Part shown: positions 7,614 to 15,715 of the stretch, piece by piece
How the letters are laid out: each line of letters starts with the position of its first letter
Numbering within the stretch: the stretch's first letter is position 1
Assembly (NCBI RefSeq): GCF_916858675.1
Contig: NZ_CAKASM010000025.1
Span: forward strand, 1 to 52,360
Direction of reading: 5' to 3'
Origin: Sphingomonas sp. Leaf21
GTDB taxonomy: Bacteria; Pseudomonadota; Alphaproteobacteria; Sphingomonadales; Sphingomonadaceae
Length of the DNA stretch: 52,360 nt
Program-made: the position numbers and the translations under genes
The notes under the pieces: generated by a model
The model's database searches: none
The model's input: only the letters and a program-made list of their open reading frames with translations
What the model was told of the DNA's origin: nothing

Positions 7614-8791
7614 AAGCCATCAGCGCCGGCGATTATCCGCCCTGTTTCCTTCGCGACGACGGCCGCCGCACCGCGACCGCCAACGAGCGCGTGGTGATGG
7701 ACCTGCTGTCGCGGCAGGGCCCGTCGAGCCGCGCCGACCTCGCGCGGCTGACCGGCCTCGCGCCGCATTCGATCACGCGCCTGGTCGAACCGTTGATCGC
7801 GCGCGGCCTGGTGGGCGAGGCGCTGCCCGTCGCGGCGGGGCGCGGCAAGCCCGCCGCGAAACTGGCGCTGGAGGGTCGGGCGGCGTTCGCGGTGGGCCTG
7901 TCGGTGATGACCGACGCGGTATCGCTCGTGCTGCTCGACCTCGCGGGCCAGGTGCAGGGCGGCCGCAGCGAGCGGATGGCCGATACGGAGATCCAGCCCG
8001 CCTGCCGCCAGATCCGCCGGATGATCGATACCGCGATCGCCGACGCCGGGCGCGACCGAGCGCGGCTGGTCGGGATCGGGGTCGGCGTCACCGGCTATTT
8101 CATCGGCGACGGCGCCCGGCTCAACCCGCCCCGGCTGCTCGACCCCTGGGCGCTGGTGCCGCTCGACACCATCCTGGCCGAGGCGCTGGGCGAAAAGGTG
8201 TGGATCGACAATGACGGCAACGTCGCCGCGATCGGCGAGGCGATGCTGGGCCATGGTCGCCTGTGCCGCGATTTCGCCTATCTCTATTTCTCCGCCGGTT
8301 TCGGTGGCGGCATCATCTCGCAGGGGCTGCCGCTGCGAGGGCGGCATGGCAATGCAGGCGAGTTCGCCTCGATCCTGCCCGCCGACTGGCCGCAGCCCAA
8401 TCTGGAGGCGCTGCGCACGACCTTCGCGGAACATGGCCGGACTTTCGCCGACCTGCACGCGATGCTGGCCGACTTCGATGCCGACCATGCGGCGGTCGAT
8501 CGCTGGCTGGACCGCTGCCTGCCGTCGCTCGACCTGGTGGCATCGGCCATTTCTGCCACCGTCGATCCGGGGGCGATCGTGCTGGGCGGTCGCCTGCCAT
8601 CGTCGCTGGCGGCGCGGATCGCCGCCCGGATCCGCTTCACCAACCCCGAACGGCGCGGCTTTCACCGCCCCGCCGCTCGAATCGTCCCGTCGACGATCGA
8701 CGGCGACGCGGCCGCGATAGGCGCCGCGACCCTGCCGCTGCGCGCCGCATTCCTCGACCCCGATGGAAGCCAAATGGCCTTGGGGGACTGA
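7610..8791 (+). CDS. ROK family transcriptional regulator
   Basis: A 393-residue NagC/XylR-like repressor. Residues 20-80 form a winged helix-turn-helix (SRADLARLTGLAPHSITRLVEPLIARGLV). The rest is the ROK sugar-kinase-like domain with GIGVGVTG, the WIDNDGNVAAIGE phosphate/sugar motif and GFGGGII. The usual zinc cluster (H-x-G-x-C-x-C-G-x-x-G-C) is reduced to RGRHGNAGEF with its cysteines missing, as in many alphaproteobacterial ROK repressors. Such proteins release DNA when a sugar or sugar phosphate binds. The gene overlaps the MFS remnant by four bases and probably controls the divergent TonB-dependent receptor and the propeller protein. Confidence 0.85.
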   Translation: MKAISAGDYPPCFLRDDGRRTATANERVVMDLLSRQGPSSRADLARLTGLAPHSITRLVEPLIARGLVGEALPVAAGRGKPAAKLALEGRAAFAVGLSVMTDAVSLVLLDLAGQVQGGRSERMADTEIQPACRQIRRMIDTAIADAGRDRARLVGIGVGVTGYFIGDGARLNPPRLLDPWALVPLDTILAEALGEKVWIDNDGNVAAIGEAMLGHGRLCRDFAYLYFSAGFGGGIISQGLPLRGRHGNAGEFASILPADWPQPNLEALRTTFAEHGRTFADLHAMLADFDADHAAVDRWLDRCLPSLDLVASAISATVDPGAIVLGGRLPSSLAARIAARIRFTNPERRGFHRPAARIVPSTIDGDAAAIGAATLPLRAAFLDPDGSQMALGD

Positions 8792-8840
8792 GCGACATTG
8801 TCCGACGATCCGAGTGCCCAGTTTCGTCCGACCGGGTGCG

Positions 8841-10415
8841 TCAGCGGGTCAGCGCCTTGACGTTGCGCGATACGTCGCCCGGCGCCAGTCGCTCGGGGTG
8901 CGGCGCGATGGGCGCGCGGCGGATCGCCACGATCACCTCGCCCGCGCCCCGCTCGAACGGATATCGCATCAGCCGGTACGCCCCGCCAGCGACGGTCCGC
9001 GCCAGGATCGCGCTGTGCGGATAGGCATCCTGGCCCCGGTCACGGACGATGACCGCCCCCGCCACCCCGATACGATCGAGGATCGCCGTCGCGTCCGCCG
9101 GGGTCTTTGCGATGAGGTGATAGCCCCGGCCCATGAAGTCGCTGCCCGACAGCCATTGCGACGCGCGCGCGGCCCACAGGCTGCGGTCGCCGCAATCGCG
9201 ATAGGCGGCCTCGGCGATGATCGCGCCCTCGCCACCCGCGCGACCGTCCACCATCCAGATACCGGGTGCCCCGCGCATCGCCGCGACGATGGCTGGCGCG
9301 CCCATGTCGCGCTTCGGCGGCAGGTGGATCAGCGCCGTGACCGGCGCGATCAGCGTGGCCAGCCCCAGTAACGCGGCGATCGGACGCGCTGCGCCGCCCC
9401 GACGCCAGAGCAGCAGGACCGCCGTCGCGATCATCGTCACCGCCCATGGCGTGGCGGGCAGCACATAGCGGGGATCGAGCGCGACCGGCACGATCGACTG
9501 GAACGCCAGGGTCGCGAGGATCACCGACAGCGCCAGCCGCACGACCGGCGCCGTGCGGGGATCCCGCCACCCCAGGACAGCGCCCGCGATCGTCAGCGCC
9601 GTCCCGATCCACCCGAAATCCTCGACCAGCGCCGCGACGTTGGTCGACAGCGCGAGCCATGCATAGGCCAGGCCCGGCGCATAGTTGAAACCGCCCGCCG
9701 AGATCCGGAACGACACCGCATACCAGGGCGCGACGACGAGAAGCGTCGCCGCCGCGATCGCCCATAGCCTATGGTCGCGCAGGATCGACCAGCGTCGAGC
9801 GAACGCGATCTCGATCGCCGGGACCAGCGCGATCAGCGCGCCATTGCCCTTCACCAGCGGCGCGAAGGCGGCCAGCGCGCCGAACAACGCGAAGCGCCGC
9901 CAGCCCGGTTCCTCGGCGGCGCGAAGCCAGGCGATCGCCCCCAGCCCGACGATCAGCGCCACCGGCTGGTCGAGCAGGAAGGATCGCGCACTGTCGACCA
10001 CGAGCGGCGACGCCAGCATCGTCAGCGCCGCTATCGCTCCCAGCCGCGGTGCCCCCATCCGGGTCAGCGCCCAGACGACCATGAGCGCGGGCAGGCCCGC
10101 CACGACCGCGCTGAACATCGCCGCCACGGCGGGGGAGGGCCAGGTCAGCGCGAAGAGCGGCGAGAGGAGCGCGTACCAGCCGGGCGGCCAGTGGCCGATC
10201 GAGAGCTTGGGATAATGGGCATAGAAGTCGCGCGCGAACGTCATCGGGCCGGGCAGCCCCGCGCGCAGCCAGTCGGCGAGGAACAGCGTGTTGACGTAAT
10301 GGGCCGATTCATCGGGGCCCAGAAAGCTGCCGGTGATCCCGCCCGTCAGCCAGGCGAGCGCGAGCGACACCAGGCCCAAGACCATGGCCGCCCCGACATA
10401 TCGCATCGCGCGCAT
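8841..10415 (-). CDS. GT-C membrane glycosyltransferase (ArnT/PMT-like)
   Basis: A 524-residue polytopic membrane protein with the layout of family 39-like GT-C glycosyltransferases. After the first helix comes the acidic motif LGPDESAHYVN (residues 31-41), the usual catalytic D/E loop facing the periplasm. About ten hydrophobic segments follow and then a soluble C-terminal domain of about 150 residues. Such enzymes use polyprenyl-phosphate sugars to modify lipid A, proteins or exopolysaccharide; the acceptor here is unknown. The ATG at 10415 is preceded by a GGGGGA stretch; longer frames would run into the tRNA gene. It lies just downstream of tRNA-Gln on the same strand. Confidence 0.75.
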   Translation of the reverse strand: MRAMRYVGAAMVLGLVSLALAWLTGGITGSFLGPDESAHYVNTLFLADWLRAGLPGPMTFARDFYAHYPKLSIGHWPPGWYALLSPLFALTWPSPAVAAMFSAVVAGLPALMVVWALTRMGAPRLGAIAALTMLASPLVVDSARSFLLDQPVALIVGLGAIAWLRAAEEPGWRRFALFGALAAFAPLVKGNGALIALVPAIEIAFARRWSILRDHRLWAIAAATLLVVAPWYAVSFRISAGGFNYAPGLAYAWLALSTNVAALVEDFGWIGTALTIAGAVLGWRDPRTAPVVRLALSVILATLAFQSIVPVALDPRYVLPATPWAVTMIATAVLLLWRRGGAARPIAALLGLATLIAPVTALIHLPPKRDMGAPAIVAAMRGAPGIWMVDGRAGGEGAIIAEAAYRDCGDRSLWAARASQWLSGSDFMGRGYHLIAKTPADATAILDRIGVAGAVIVRDRGQDAYPHSAILARTVAGGAYRLMRYPFERGAGEVIVAIRRAPIAPHPERLAPGDVSRNVKALTR

Positions 10416-10475
10416 TCGATCCCCCGTCACGATGACGAGCGATAAAGCGATTGGCGACGACGATATAGGAAAATC

Positions 10476-10549
10476 TGGATGCCCCGTGAGGATTCGAACC
10501 TCAATTAACGGAGTCAGAGTCCGTGGTCTTACCTTTAGACGACGGGGCA
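10476..10549 (-). tRNA. tRNA-Gln (anticodon CUG)
   Basis: The minus strand folds as a standard cloverleaf of 74 bases including encoded CCA. The acceptor stem is TGCCCCG with CGGGGCA, the D-stem GTCT/AGAC, the anticodon stem ACGGA/TCCGT with loop CTCTGAC, and the T-stem TGAGG/CCTCA with loop TTCGAAT. The anticodon CTG (10515-10517 on the plus strand reads CAG) reads the glutamine codon CAG. The first pair U1-A72 is present, the known recognition feature used by the amidotransferase GatCAB, which most alphaproteobacteria use in place of GlnRS. The discriminator base is U. Confidence 0.95.
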
Positions 10550-10720
10550 CCGGACAGGGGCGTGCCTCTAGGCGGGCGAATCCGCCTTGTCAACCGGATT
10601 TCCGATGGTTGCGCCTCTGTCCGTCTTGTCGCGCGGGCGGCGACTCGCTACTTTGATGGTCAAGCACCGGCGGACGCTCAAGTCCGTGACGGATAGAACA
10701 GAAATAAGTGAGATACGGCG

Positions 10721-11764
10721 ATGGGGGATGTTCCCACCCGAAGGCCGTACCGGCAGGCCAAGCCCCCTGCCCGTTCGGCACCGCCCCGGCCCCCACGCGG
10801 CCGGTGGTCCGATGCGCAGGCCTATGCCGCGCTCGACCTGGGCACCAACAATTGCCGCCTGCTGATCGCGCGGCCGCAGGGCGGCGGCTTCGCTGTCGTC
10901 GACGCCTTTTCGCGCATCGTCCGGCTGGGCGAGGGACTGGCGACGACCGGCCGCCTGTCGGATGCCGCGATCGAGCGTACCATCGCCGCGCTTCGCGTCT
11001 GCGCCGACAAGCTGAAGCGCCGCAACGTCACCCTGTCGCGCGCGGTCGCGACCGAGGCCTGTCGCCGTGCCGCCAACGGCCCCGCCTTCATCACGCGCGC
11101 GCTGGCCGAGACGGGCATCCATCTCGACATCATTTCCGCCGAAGAGGAGGCCCGGCTCGCCGTGCTCGGCTGTCACGCGCTGATCGAGCCGGGCGAGGAT
11201 CCCGCCCTGGTGTTCGATATCGGCGGCGGTTCGACCGAACTCGTGCTGGTCGACACCGGCTCGCCCATTCCCCGCATTCTGGACTGGCATTCGGCGCCCT
11301 GGGGCGTCGTCTCGCTGACCGAGAGCGCGGGCGGCGGCGAGGGCGAGGCGGGGCGGCTGGAGGCCTATGCCCGGATGCGCGCGATCGTCGCGGAGAGCTT
11401 CGCCGATTTCGCCGCGCGCCTGCCCCGCGACCTGAGGCGCCCGCGCCTGCTCGGCACGAGCGGCACGGTCACGACGCTGGGCAGCGTCCATCTGGGGCTC
11501 AGCCAATATGACCGCGCCGCCGTCGACGGATTGATCGTGCCGACTGCGGCGATGCGCACGATCAGCGCCGACCTGTCGCGCAAGAGCCTTGCCGCGCGCG
11601 GGAAGGTGGCGTGCATCGGGCCGGAGCGCGCCGATCTGGTGGTCGCGGGCTGCGCGATCCTGGAGACGATATTGGACCTCTGGCCAGCCGAGCGGCTAGG
11701 GATCGCCGACCGTGGGATTCGCGAAGGGATCCTGCGCCGTTTGATGGGGATCACCAGACCGTGA
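10721..11764 (+). CDS. Ppx/GppA family exopolyphosphatase / pppGpp phosphatase
   Basis: A 347-residue enzyme of the ASKHA fold that removes terminal phosphate from polyphosphate or pppGpp in the cytoplasm. The phosphate-1 loop is AALDLGTNNCRLLIA (residues 35-49), the second loop VFDIGGGSTELVLV, and the adenosine-type motif LGTSGTVTTLG. The length fits the short single-module alphaproteobacterial form, lacking the HD-like C-terminal part of E. coli Ppx. Residues 1-33 are basic, Pro-rich and probably disordered. Its stop overlaps the rlmE start (GTGA, 11761-11764), a pairing that is common in alphaproteobacteria. Confidence 0.88.
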   Translation: MGDVPTRRPYRQAKPPARSAPPRPPRGRWSDAQAYAALDLGTNNCRLLIARPQGGGFAVVDAFSRIVRLGEGLATTGRLSDAAIERTIAALRVCADKLKRRNVTLSRAVATEACRRAANGPAFITRALAETGIHLDIISAEEEARLAVLGCHALIEPGEDPALVFDIGGGSTELVLVDTGSPIPRILDWHSAPWGVVSLTESAGGGEGEAGRLEAYARMRAIVAESFADFAARLPRDLRRPRLLGTSGTVTTLGSVHLGLSQYDRAAVDGLIVPTAAMRTISADLSRKSLAARGKVACIGPERADLVVAGCAILETILDLWPAERLGIADRGIREGILRRLMGITRP

Positions 11765-12453
11765 GCAGAGGAAATTCGGGGCTGCACCAGCGCGTGCGCA
11801 CCGCCCGGAACCGCACCGCCCAATCGACCCGCTGGCTCGAGCGCCAGTTGAACGATCCCTATGTCCGCCGCGCCAAGGCGGAGGGGTATCGCAGCCGCGC
11901 GGCGTACAAGCTGATCGAGCTGGACGAGCGGTTCGGCTTCCTGCGCGGCAAGAAGCGCGTCATCGATCTGGGGCTGGCGCCTGGCGGGTGGAGCCAGGTG
12001 GTGCGGCGCAAGCTGCCCAATGCCGCGCTGGTCGGCATCGACCTGTTGCCGGTCGATCCGATCGACGGCGTCACCATCTTCGAGATGGACTTCATGGACG
12101 ATGCGGCGCCGGACCGGTTGATGGAGGCGCTGGGCGGAGCGCCCGACCTCGTCATGTCCGACATGGCGGCGAACACCGTCGGCCATCCGCAGACCGACGC
12201 GCTGCGCACCATGGGCCTGGTCGAGGCCGCCTTCGCCTTCGCCTGCGACGTGCTGTCACCCGGCGGGGTGTTCGTGTCGAAGGTGTTCGCGGGCGGCGCC
12301 GATTCGCAGCTCGTCGCCGAGATGAAGCGCCACTTCGCCACGGTGAAGCACGCCAAGCCCCCGTCTAGCCGCAAGGGTTCGGTGGAATGGTTCGTCGTCG
12401 CGCAGGGCTTCAAGGGGCGCAAGGCAACGGTTGAGGACGAATCGGACATCTGA
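11761..12453 (+). CDS. rlmE: 23S rRNA (uridine-2552-2'-O)-methyltransferase RlmE
   Basis: A 230-residue FtsJ/RrmJ-family enzyme that methylates the ribose of U2552 in the A-loop of 23S rRNA late in 50S assembly. It has the SAM site DLGLAPGGWSQVV, the acidic LVMSDMAANT motif, and the catalytic lysines in YRSRAAYKL and VSKVFAGG. The C-terminal SSRKGSVEWFVVAQGFKG is typical. The GTG at 11761 is chosen because it overlaps the upstream stop by four bases and gives the expected N-terminal basic tail. Co-transcribed with the Ppx/GppA gene. It converges on divK. Confidence 0.93.
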   Translation: MSRGNSGLHQRVRTARNRTAQSTRWLERQLNDPYVRRAKAEGYRSRAAYKLIELDERFGFLRGKKRVIDLGLAPGGWSQVVRRKLPNAALVGIDLLPVDPIDGVTIFEMDFMDDAAPDRLMEALGGAPDLVMSDMAANTVGHPQTDALRTMGLVEAAFAFACDVLSPGGVFVSKVFAGGADSQLVAEMKRHFATVKHAKPPSSRKGSVEWFVVAQGFKGRKATVEDESDI

Positions 12454-12504
12454 GCGAAGGCGCCAGCCGCGGGATGGATTTCGCGGCGAAGCGCGGGACG
12501 TCCA

Positions 12505-12529
12505 CTTCGACGTCGCTTGGCGTGAACGG
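12505..12529 (+). repeat. Short dispersed repeat, family C
   Basis: The sequence begins CTTCGACGTCGCT and ends GTGAACGG, in the gap between convergent rlmE and divK. Related copies are at 17514-17538 (CTTCGACCACGCTCAGGCTG) and, inverted, at 39026-39045 (TTCAGGCTGAGCGAAGTCGA). This is the familiar TTCGAC-x-x-CGCTCAG-type intergenic repeat seen in many proteobacteria. Confidence 0.5.
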
Positions 12530-12540
12530 CTACGCCCCCC

Positions 12541-12903
12541 TCACACCAGCGCGTTCACCGCCTCCATGAAGCGCATCAGGCTGATCGGCTTGGAAACATA
12601 GGAATCGGCCCCGGCCGCACGGATCCGGTCTTCGTCGTCGCGTCCGGCATAGGCGGTCACCGCCATCACCGGGATTCGCCGCAGCGCCTCGTCCGCCTTC
12701 AGCTCGAGGATCAGCTCGTAGCCGGTGACGTGCGGCATCTGGATGTCCATGATGATCAGGTCGGGCTCGACCTCGCGCGCCCGCGCGACCGCCTCCCGCC
12801 CGTCGCGTACCGGCTCCGCGATGAAGCCGTGCACGCCCAGAAGGTCGCAGAAGAGTTTGAGATTGAGTTCGTTGTCCTCGACAACGAGCACCTTTCTTGC
12901 CAC
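12541..12903 (-). CDS. divK: DivK-like single-domain response regulator
   Basis: A 120-residue CheY-like receiver with no output domain. The acidic pair is in VVEDNELNLKLF (D10, N11), the phosphoacceptor is D53 in IIMDIQMP, T82 lies in VTAYAG, and K104 in SYVSKPIS. The motif set and the divergent DUF3572 gene match DivK, which in Caulobacter couples the histidine kinases DivJ and PleC to the CckA-CtrA cell-cycle pathway. The GTG at 12903 is chosen: GGAG lies at the right distance and the protein begins ARKVLVVEDN; the frame continues upstream only through non-homologous sequence. Only 36 bases separate it from the divergent gene. Confidence 0.88.
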   Translation of the reverse strand: MARKVLVVEDNELNLKLFCDLLGVHGFIAEPVRDGREAVARAREVEPDLIIMDIQMPHVTGYELILELKADEALRRIPVMAVTAYAGRDDEDRIRAAGADSYVSKPISLMRFMEAVNALV

Positions 12904-12939
12904 GCCCGCTCCATCATTGATCAGGGACGACGATAGGCA

Positions 12940-13227
12940 ATGCCCCGACCGGATACAATCGAGCCCGCACGGATCGAGCCCGCCATGGCGCTGGCGTTGC
13001 AGGCGCTGGTGTGGACGCTGCAAAGCCCCGCGCGCGCCGAACGCCTGCTGGCGCTGACCGGTCTGTCGGTCGAGGAGCTGCGCGGCGGCGCGGGCGAACC
13101 CGGCGTGCTCGCGGCGATCCTGTCGTTCCTGGAGGGGCATGAGGCCGATCTGATCGACTGTGCCGAGGCGCTGGGCACCCGCCCCGAATCGCTCGTCGCC
13201 GCCCGTCGCCTGTTGGAGACCGCATGA
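12940..13227 (+). CDS. DUF3572 family protein
   Basis: A 95-residue helical protein of the DUF3572 family, recognised by ALALQALVWTLQ, LLALTGLSVEELRG and the C-terminal ALGTRPESLVAARRLL. The family is found next to divK in many alphaproteobacteria, and the gene is divergent from it here, but no function is established. It may be tied to cell-cycle signalling through this conserved pairing; that is inference. The last four bases overlap the next gene as ATGA, so a HAD-like protein is translationally coupled to it. Confidence 0.8.
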   Translation: MPRPDTIEPARIEPAMALALQALVWTLQSPARAERLLALTGLSVEELRGGAGEPGVLAAILSFLEGHEADLIDCAEALGTRPESLVAARRLLETA

Positions 13228-13847
13228 AACCCCTGTTGATCTGCGATTGCGACGAGGTGCTGGTCCATATGGTCCGGCACTTCCGAAACTGGCTGGACGA
13301 GGCGCATGACATCGACTTCGCGCTCGACCGCCACGACTTTTTCGGCGCGATGACGCGGCGCGACGGCGGCCCCGCGCTCAGCCAGACCGAGGCCTGGGAT
13401 CTGCTGCACGGCTTCTTCCCCGGCCAGATGGACCGCCAGACGCTGGTCCCCCACGCCGCCGAGGCATTGGCGCGCCTGGCCGAGACCGCCGACATCGTCA
13501 TCCTCACCAACCTGATCGAGGAATGCCGCCAGCCGCGGATCGAGCAGCTCGCACGCTTTGGCATCGCCCACCGCGTCCAGTGCAACAGCGGCGGCAAGGG
13601 CGAGCCGGTGGCCAGGCTGGTCGCCGAACATGGCAACCCCGTCACCGTCTTCGTCGACGATCTGCCGCAGCATCATGCCTCGGTCGCGGACCATGCGCCG
13701 CAGGTCCACCGGCTGCACATGGTATCCGAACCCGAAATGGCGCCGCACGTGGCCCCCGCCCCCGACGCACATGCGCGGATCGACGACTGGCGGCGGGCGG
13801 AGGACTGGATCGCGGCGCGTTTCGCCGGGGGACGACCCGCCGCCTGA
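13224..13847 (+). CDS. HAD-like hydrolase family protein
   Basis: A 207-residue protein with a haloacid-dehalogenase-like core. Motif I is LLICDCDEVLV with D8 and D10, motif II is DIVILTNL (Thr in place of Ser, then Asn), a later Lys is in NSGGKGEPVARL, and motif III/IV is VFVDDLPQHHASV with the acidic pair. A helical cap lies between residues 25 and 75. Family members are phosphatases or related phosphotransferases. The substrate is unknown. It is coupled by a 4-base overlap to the DUF3572 gene, a linkage that may be lineage specific. Confidence 0.7.
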   Translation: MKPLLICDCDEVLVHMVRHFRNWLDEAHDIDFALDRHDFFGAMTRRDGGPALSQTEAWDLLHGFFPGQMDRQTLVPHAAEALARLAETADIVILTNLIEECRQPRIEQLARFGIAHRVQCNSGGKGEPVARLVAEHGNPVTVFVDDLPQHHASVADHAPQVHRLHMVSEPEMAPHVAPAPDAHARIDDWRRAEDWIAARFAGGRPAA

Positions 13848-13882
13848 TCGCTCCGGCTTGACCTGACCGGGGCGGGCGCGCC

Positions 13883-14359
13883 ATGTCTCGCGCCATGACC
13901 ACGCATATCGATCGCGCGCTCGAGCAGCTCGGCCTCACCCTGCCGGAGGCCGCCGCCCCCGTCGCCGCCTATGTCCCCGTCGTCGAGGCGGGCGGGCTTC
14001 TCCACATTTCGGGGCAGTTGCCCTTCATCGACGGCCAGCTCGTCACCGGGCGGCTGGGCGACGGCGTCTCGCTGGAGGACGGTCAGAAGGCGGCGCAGGC
14101 CTGTGGCCTGATGCTCGTCGCGCAGGTGAAGAAATATCTGGGCGGCGACCTCGCCCGCGTGAAGCGGATCGTCAAGCTGGGGGTGTTCGTCAATTCGGCG
14201 GGCGACTTCACCGACCAGCCCAAGGTCGCCAATGGCGCATCCGAGCTGATGGTCTCGCTGTTCGGCGATGCCGGACGCCATGCGCGCTCGGCGGTCGGCG
14301 TGCCGGTCCTGCCGCTGGGCGCGGCGGTCGAGGTGGATGCGATCATCCAGTTGGGGTGA
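13883..14359 (+). CDS. RidA family protein (YjgF/YER057c/UK114)
   Basis: A 158-residue member of the RidA superfamily, trimeric proteins that hydrolyse reactive enamines and imines made by PLP enzymes. It shows LHISGQLPFIDG near residue 40, the central VKRIVKLGVFVNS and the C-terminal RSAVGVPVLPLGAAVEVDAI. In place of the catalytic Arg of true RidA (in the form S-R-x-x-V) it has ARSAVGV, so activity is likely but the subgroup is of the longer COG0251-like alphaproteobacterial type. The start could also be ATG at 13895; neither has a clear ribosome binding site. Confidence 0.82.
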   Translation: MSRAMTTHIDRALEQLGLTLPEAAAPVAAYVPVVEAGGLLHISGQLPFIDGQLVTGRLGDGVSLEDGQKAAQACGLMLVAQVKKYLGGDLARVKRIVKLGVFVNSAGDFTDQPKVANGASELMVSLFGDAGRHARSAVGVPVLPLGAAVEVDAIIQLG

Positions 14360-14390
14360 TTTTTTCCGGGCTGGGTCGCTTGCGGCCCTG

Positions 14391-14503
14391 CCCTCCCCCA
14401 TCCCCTCCCGCCTGCGGGAGGGGCGTGGTGCTTGGCTGATGTGGAACGCCTGCGCTAGCCTCTAGCCGCTTCCCTCCCGCAGGCGGGAGGGGATGGGGGA
14501 GGG
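14391..14503. repeat. REPIN-like repeat, family A copy 1 (outward tails)
   Basis: Two hairpins built on CCCTCCCGCCTGCGGGAGGG (about 14403-14422 and 14472-14491) are inverted relative to each other. Each carries the same tail, CCCTCCCCCAT (14391-14401) and ATGGGGGAGGG (14493-14503), facing outward. The two 32-base ends are near-perfect inverted repeats around a 47-base core. The core segment CTAGCCTCTAGCCGCT is also found, inverted, beside copy 3 at 38989-39004. It lies between ridA and the GNAT-like gene. Confidence 0.75.
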
Positions 14504-14580
14504 CCCTCTCCACCCGCGAACCGCTCCCCCCCCCTGTCCCCCCTTGTCCCACCCCACCCCGCATCGCATATCCCCCAGCG

Positions 14581-15711
14581 ATGACCACCGCCATCGCGCG
14601 TATCCTGTCCGGCGTCGCCGCCCTGTCCCCTGACGAGTGGGACGCCTGTGCGGGCACCGCCAACCCGTTCGTCAGCCACGCTTTCCTGACCGCGCTGGAG
14701 GAATCGCACAGCGTCGGCGGCCGCTCGGGCTGGACCCCGGCTCCGATCGTCATCGACGGCGCCGATGGCCGCCCCGCCGCGATCGCGCCCGCCTATCTGA
14801 AGGCGCACAGCCAGGGCGAATATGTCTTCGACCATGGCTGGGCGGATGCCTGGGAGCGTGCCGGGGGCCGCTATTACCCCAAGCTCCAGATCGCCGCGCC
14901 CTTCTCGCCGGTGCCCGGCCCGCGCCTCCTGTTGCGCGATCCCGCACTCGCCCCCGCGCTGATCGCCGCGATCGAGGCGGTGACCGACCAGAACGAGCTG
15001 TCCTCCGCGCACGTCACCTTCGTCTCGCCCGAGCAGCTGCCGCCGTTCGAGGCGGCGGGCTGGCTGATCCGCGAGGGGGTTCAGTTCCACTGGCGCAACG
15101 ACGGCTATGCCAGCTTCGACGATTTCCTCGCCGCGCTGGCCAGTCGCAAGCGCAAGGCGATCCGCAAGGAGCGCGCCGCCGCCGTCGAGGGGCTGACCAT
15201 CCGTCACCTGAGCGGTGCCGATATCCGTCCCGAACATTGGGACGCCTTCTGGGTCTTCTATCAGGATACCGGCAGCCGCAAATGGGGTCGCCCGTATCTC
15301 ACCCGTGCCGCGTTCGACCGGATCGGCGAGCGCATGGGTGAGCGGCTGTTGCTGATCCTGGCGGAGCGCGACGGGCGACCGATCGCGGGGGCGCTGAACC
15401 TGATCGGCGCGGATACGCTCTATGGCCGTTACTGGGGCGCGGTCGAGGAAGTGCCCTTCCTCCATTTCGAGCTATGCTATTACCAGGCGATCGACGCCGC
15501 GATCGAACGCGGGCTGTCGACGGTCGAGGCCGGAGCGCAGGGCGAACACAAGCTGGCGCGCGGTTACGTCCCCGTGCCGACCTGGTCCGCCCATTATATA
15601 CCGCACCCCGCCTTTCGCGGCGCCGTCGCCGAGTTCGTGCGGGCCGAACGCGCGGCGATCGAGGCCGAAAGCGACTATCTGGGCGAGCTCACTCCCTTTC
15701 GTCGGGGGTGA
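14581..15711 (+). CDS. FemAB/GNAT-like N-acyltransferase (COG3146, DUF482)
   Basis: A 376-residue cytoplasmic protein of the COG3146 / DUF482 group, related to the peptidoglycan-bridge enzymes FemAB and GNAT acyltransferases. Recognisable parts are NPFVSHAFLTALEES, DGWADAWERAGGRYYPKLQ-like HGWADAWERAG, FHWRNDGYASFDDFLA with the basic SRKRKAIRKER, and the C-terminal VEAGAQGEHKLARGYVPVP. No reaction is known for the family. The gene starts just after the family A repeat and ends four bases from the convergent membrane protein gene, leaving no room for a classical terminator. Confidence 0.75.
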   Translation: MTTAIARILSGVAALSPDEWDACAGTANPFVSHAFLTALEESHSVGGRSGWTPAPIVIDGADGRPAAIAPAYLKAHSQGEYVFDHGWADAWERAGGRYYPKLQIAAPFSPVPGPRLLLRDPALAPALIAAIEAVTDQNELSSAHVTFVSPEQLPPFEAAGWLIREGVQFHWRNDGYASFDDFLAALASRKRKAIRKERAAAVEGLTIRHLSGADIRPEHWDAFWVFYQDTGSRKWGRPYLTRAAFDRIGERMGERLLLILAERDGRPIAGALNLIGADTLYGRYWGAVEEVPFLHFELCYYQAIDAAIERGLSTVEAGAQGEHKLARGYVPVPTWSAHYIPHPAFRGAVAEFVRAERAAIEAESDYLGELTPFRRG

Positions 15712-15715
15712 GGTC

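Noticed and set aside
14391..14503. A two-unit CRISPR-like repeat.
   Set aside because: The units are palindromic and inverted to each other and the core is not a spacer; no cas genes are present.
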